Source of the DNA: Clostridiaceae bacterium
GTDB taxonomy: Bacteria; Bacillota; Clostridia; Lachnospirales; Lachnospiraceae
DNA length: 64,000 nucleotides
Assembly: GCA_009911065.1 (NCBI GenBank)
Contig: QXWR01000020.1
Location: 23,360-87,359, forward strand
Reading direction: 5' to 3'
Shown here: positions 63,054-64,000 of the stretch, piece by piece
How the letters are laid out: each line of letters opens with the position of its first letter
How positions within the stretch are numbered: the first letter of the stretch is position 1
Notes under the pieces: model-generated
What the model saw: only the letters and a program-made list of their open reading frames with translations
Told to the model about the DNA's origin: nothing
Databases searched by the model: none
Translations under genes and position numbers: made by a program

Positions 63054-64000
63054 ATGAATGATTACAGCAAAATCACAGCCCTTTACTCTCGCTTATCCGT
63101 GGGGGACGAGGACAGGGACGGCGGCGAGAGCAACAGCATACAGAACCAGAAGAAATTTCTGGAAAGCTATGCCAGACAGTTAAAGTTAACCAATATCCGG
63201 CACTACATTGACGATGACGAAAGCGGCAGGTTTTTTGACCGTTCTGCCTACTCCCGCATGATAGAGGACGTGGAAAACGGCAAAGTCGGCGTGTGCATTA
63301 TGAAAGACATGACCCGTTGGGGGCGCGACTATCTCCAAGTGGGAAACGCTATGGAGATTTTCCGCAGAAACAACGTGCGCTTTATCGCGGTAAACAACGG
63401 GATAGACAGCGAAAAGCCCGACACATTGGAGTTTGCGCCGTTCATCAATATCATGTCAGAGTGGTACGCAAAGGACATCAGCAAGAAAGTGAAAACGGGC
63501 ATTAAGACCAAAGGCATGAGCGGAAAGCCAATCGCAACCGAAGCCCCCTATGGTTATGTGAAAGACCCCGACAACAAGGATTTTTGGCTGATTGACGAAG
63601 AAGCCGCCGAAGTTGTCCGCCTTATTTTCCGCCTGTTTCTGGACGGGAAAAACCGAAACCAGATTGCCGTATATCTGAAAAATGAGCAAATCCCAACCCC
63701 CACATTCTACATGAAAGACCGTGGGCGGGGAACGGCAAAAAGCAGGACGCTGAACGAGGAAAACCGCTACAAATGGAATAAGGCGACCCTGACCCGTATC
63801 CTCACAAGGCAGGAGTATTGCGGAGATGTGGTGAACTTCAAGACCACAAAGCATTTCCGTGACAAACGAAACCACTATGTAGACAGAAGCCAGTGGCAGA
63901 TTACAGAAAATGTGCATGAGCCGGTTGTTGACCGCGCCGACTTTGAAAACGTACAGCGGATTTTGGAAAATGCCCCCGTTAAGCGACCAAACGGGGACGG
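63054..64000 (+). CDS. Large serine recombinase (TnpX/Tn4451-like), partial
   Basis: The gene runs off the right edge; 315 codons are visible. It starts MNDYSKITALYSRLSVGDED after GGAGG. The catalytic serine of the resolvase domain is S15 (R-L-S). GKVGVCIMKDMTRWGRDYLQ and KTKGMSGKPIATEAPYGYVK follow. The Recombinase domain includes LDGKNRNQIAVYLKNEQIPT, then KWNKATLTRILTRQEYCGDV. These enzymes excise and insert transposons at GA dinucleotides. The position at the breakpoint of virD4 shows it belongs to a nested element. Confidence 0.92.
   Translation, partial: MNDYSKITALYSRLSVGDEDRDGGESNSIQNQKKFLESYARQLKLTNIRHYIDDDESGRFFDRSAYSRMIEDVENGKVGVCIMKDMTRWGRDYLQVGNAMEIFRRNNVRFIAVNNGIDSEKPDTLEFAPFINIMSEWYAKDISKKVKTGIKTKGMSGKPIATEAPYGYVKDPDNKDFWLIDEEAAEVVRLIFRLFLDGKNRNQIAVYLKNEQIPTPTFYMKDRGRGTAKSRTLNEENRYKWNKATLTRILTRQEYCGDVVNFKTTKHFRDKRNHYVDRSQWQITENVHEPVVDRADFENVQRILENAPVKRPNGD

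Overview
The window looks like chromosome from a gut Lachnospiraceae-type Firmicute (Clostridium cluster XIVa). Evidence is the AddA/AddB helicase-nuclease, single-chain glycyl-tRNA synthetase, pyruvate phosphate dikinase, a DctPQM TRAP transporter joined to UxuA, DUF3842 and DUF5684 proteins, GGAGG ribosome sites, and Tn1549-like conjugative-element genes. No species is claimed.

Layout. 1-1.7 kb is debris: a truncated ATP-binding protein, a broken RhuM gene and an unrecognised remnant. 1.7-4.8 kb is a three-gene ABC-2 exporter operon behind a long leader with a strong promoter, a short leader ORF and two terminators, which suggests attenuation. 4.9-9.2 kb holds a large class B penicillin-binding protein divergent from a LysR regulator. 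9.2-16.7 kb is an AT-rich Rhs/polymorphic-toxin graveyard. Short GC-richer Rhs-core pieces alternate with toxin tips and small immunity-like genes. Several copies of one SMI1/KNR4 gene tail, an IS3 scar and a MITE-like element lie among them. 16.7-21.6 kb carries a WYL regulator, a PfpI/DJ-1 protein, an acetyltransferase, and a C5-methyltransferase-like gene without catalytic motifs that runs by a -1 frame change into a PD-(D/E)XK nuclease gene. This is the best candidate for an undescribed system. Another Rhs scrap and unknown AT-rich genes follow to 23.5 kb.

23.5-28.6 kb holds a secreted protein with an in-frame stop, a second WYL regulator with a zinc-ribbon protein, a ketopantoate-reductase-like enzyme with a cyclase-family hydrolase, and a membrane-anchored protein. 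28.7-37.1 kb is addB-addA-yaaA. 37.2-42.2 kb is an AraC regulator divergent from dctP-dctQ-dctM-uxuA, probably for hexuronate or mannonate uptake and breakdown. 42.4-47.5 kb has tRNA-Trp, a chemoreceptor, a transaldolase-like aldolase, a lipoprotein and glyQS. 47.8-52.9 kb has DUF3842, two DUF5684 paralogues, a broken radical SAM gene, an AraC/GyrI-like regulator with a C45-type acyltransferase, and a DJ-1 protein. 53.2-55.9 kb is ppdK.

From about 56 kb a Tn1549-like integrative element begins (DUF6075, DUF3970, ParA, ParB, RepA, accessory genes, PcfB). Its VirD4 coupling-protein gene is cut at 63.0 kb by a second element headed by a large serine recombinase that runs off the right edge. The repA gene carries seven 23-bp palindromic repeats read in all three frames, a possible internal replication origin.
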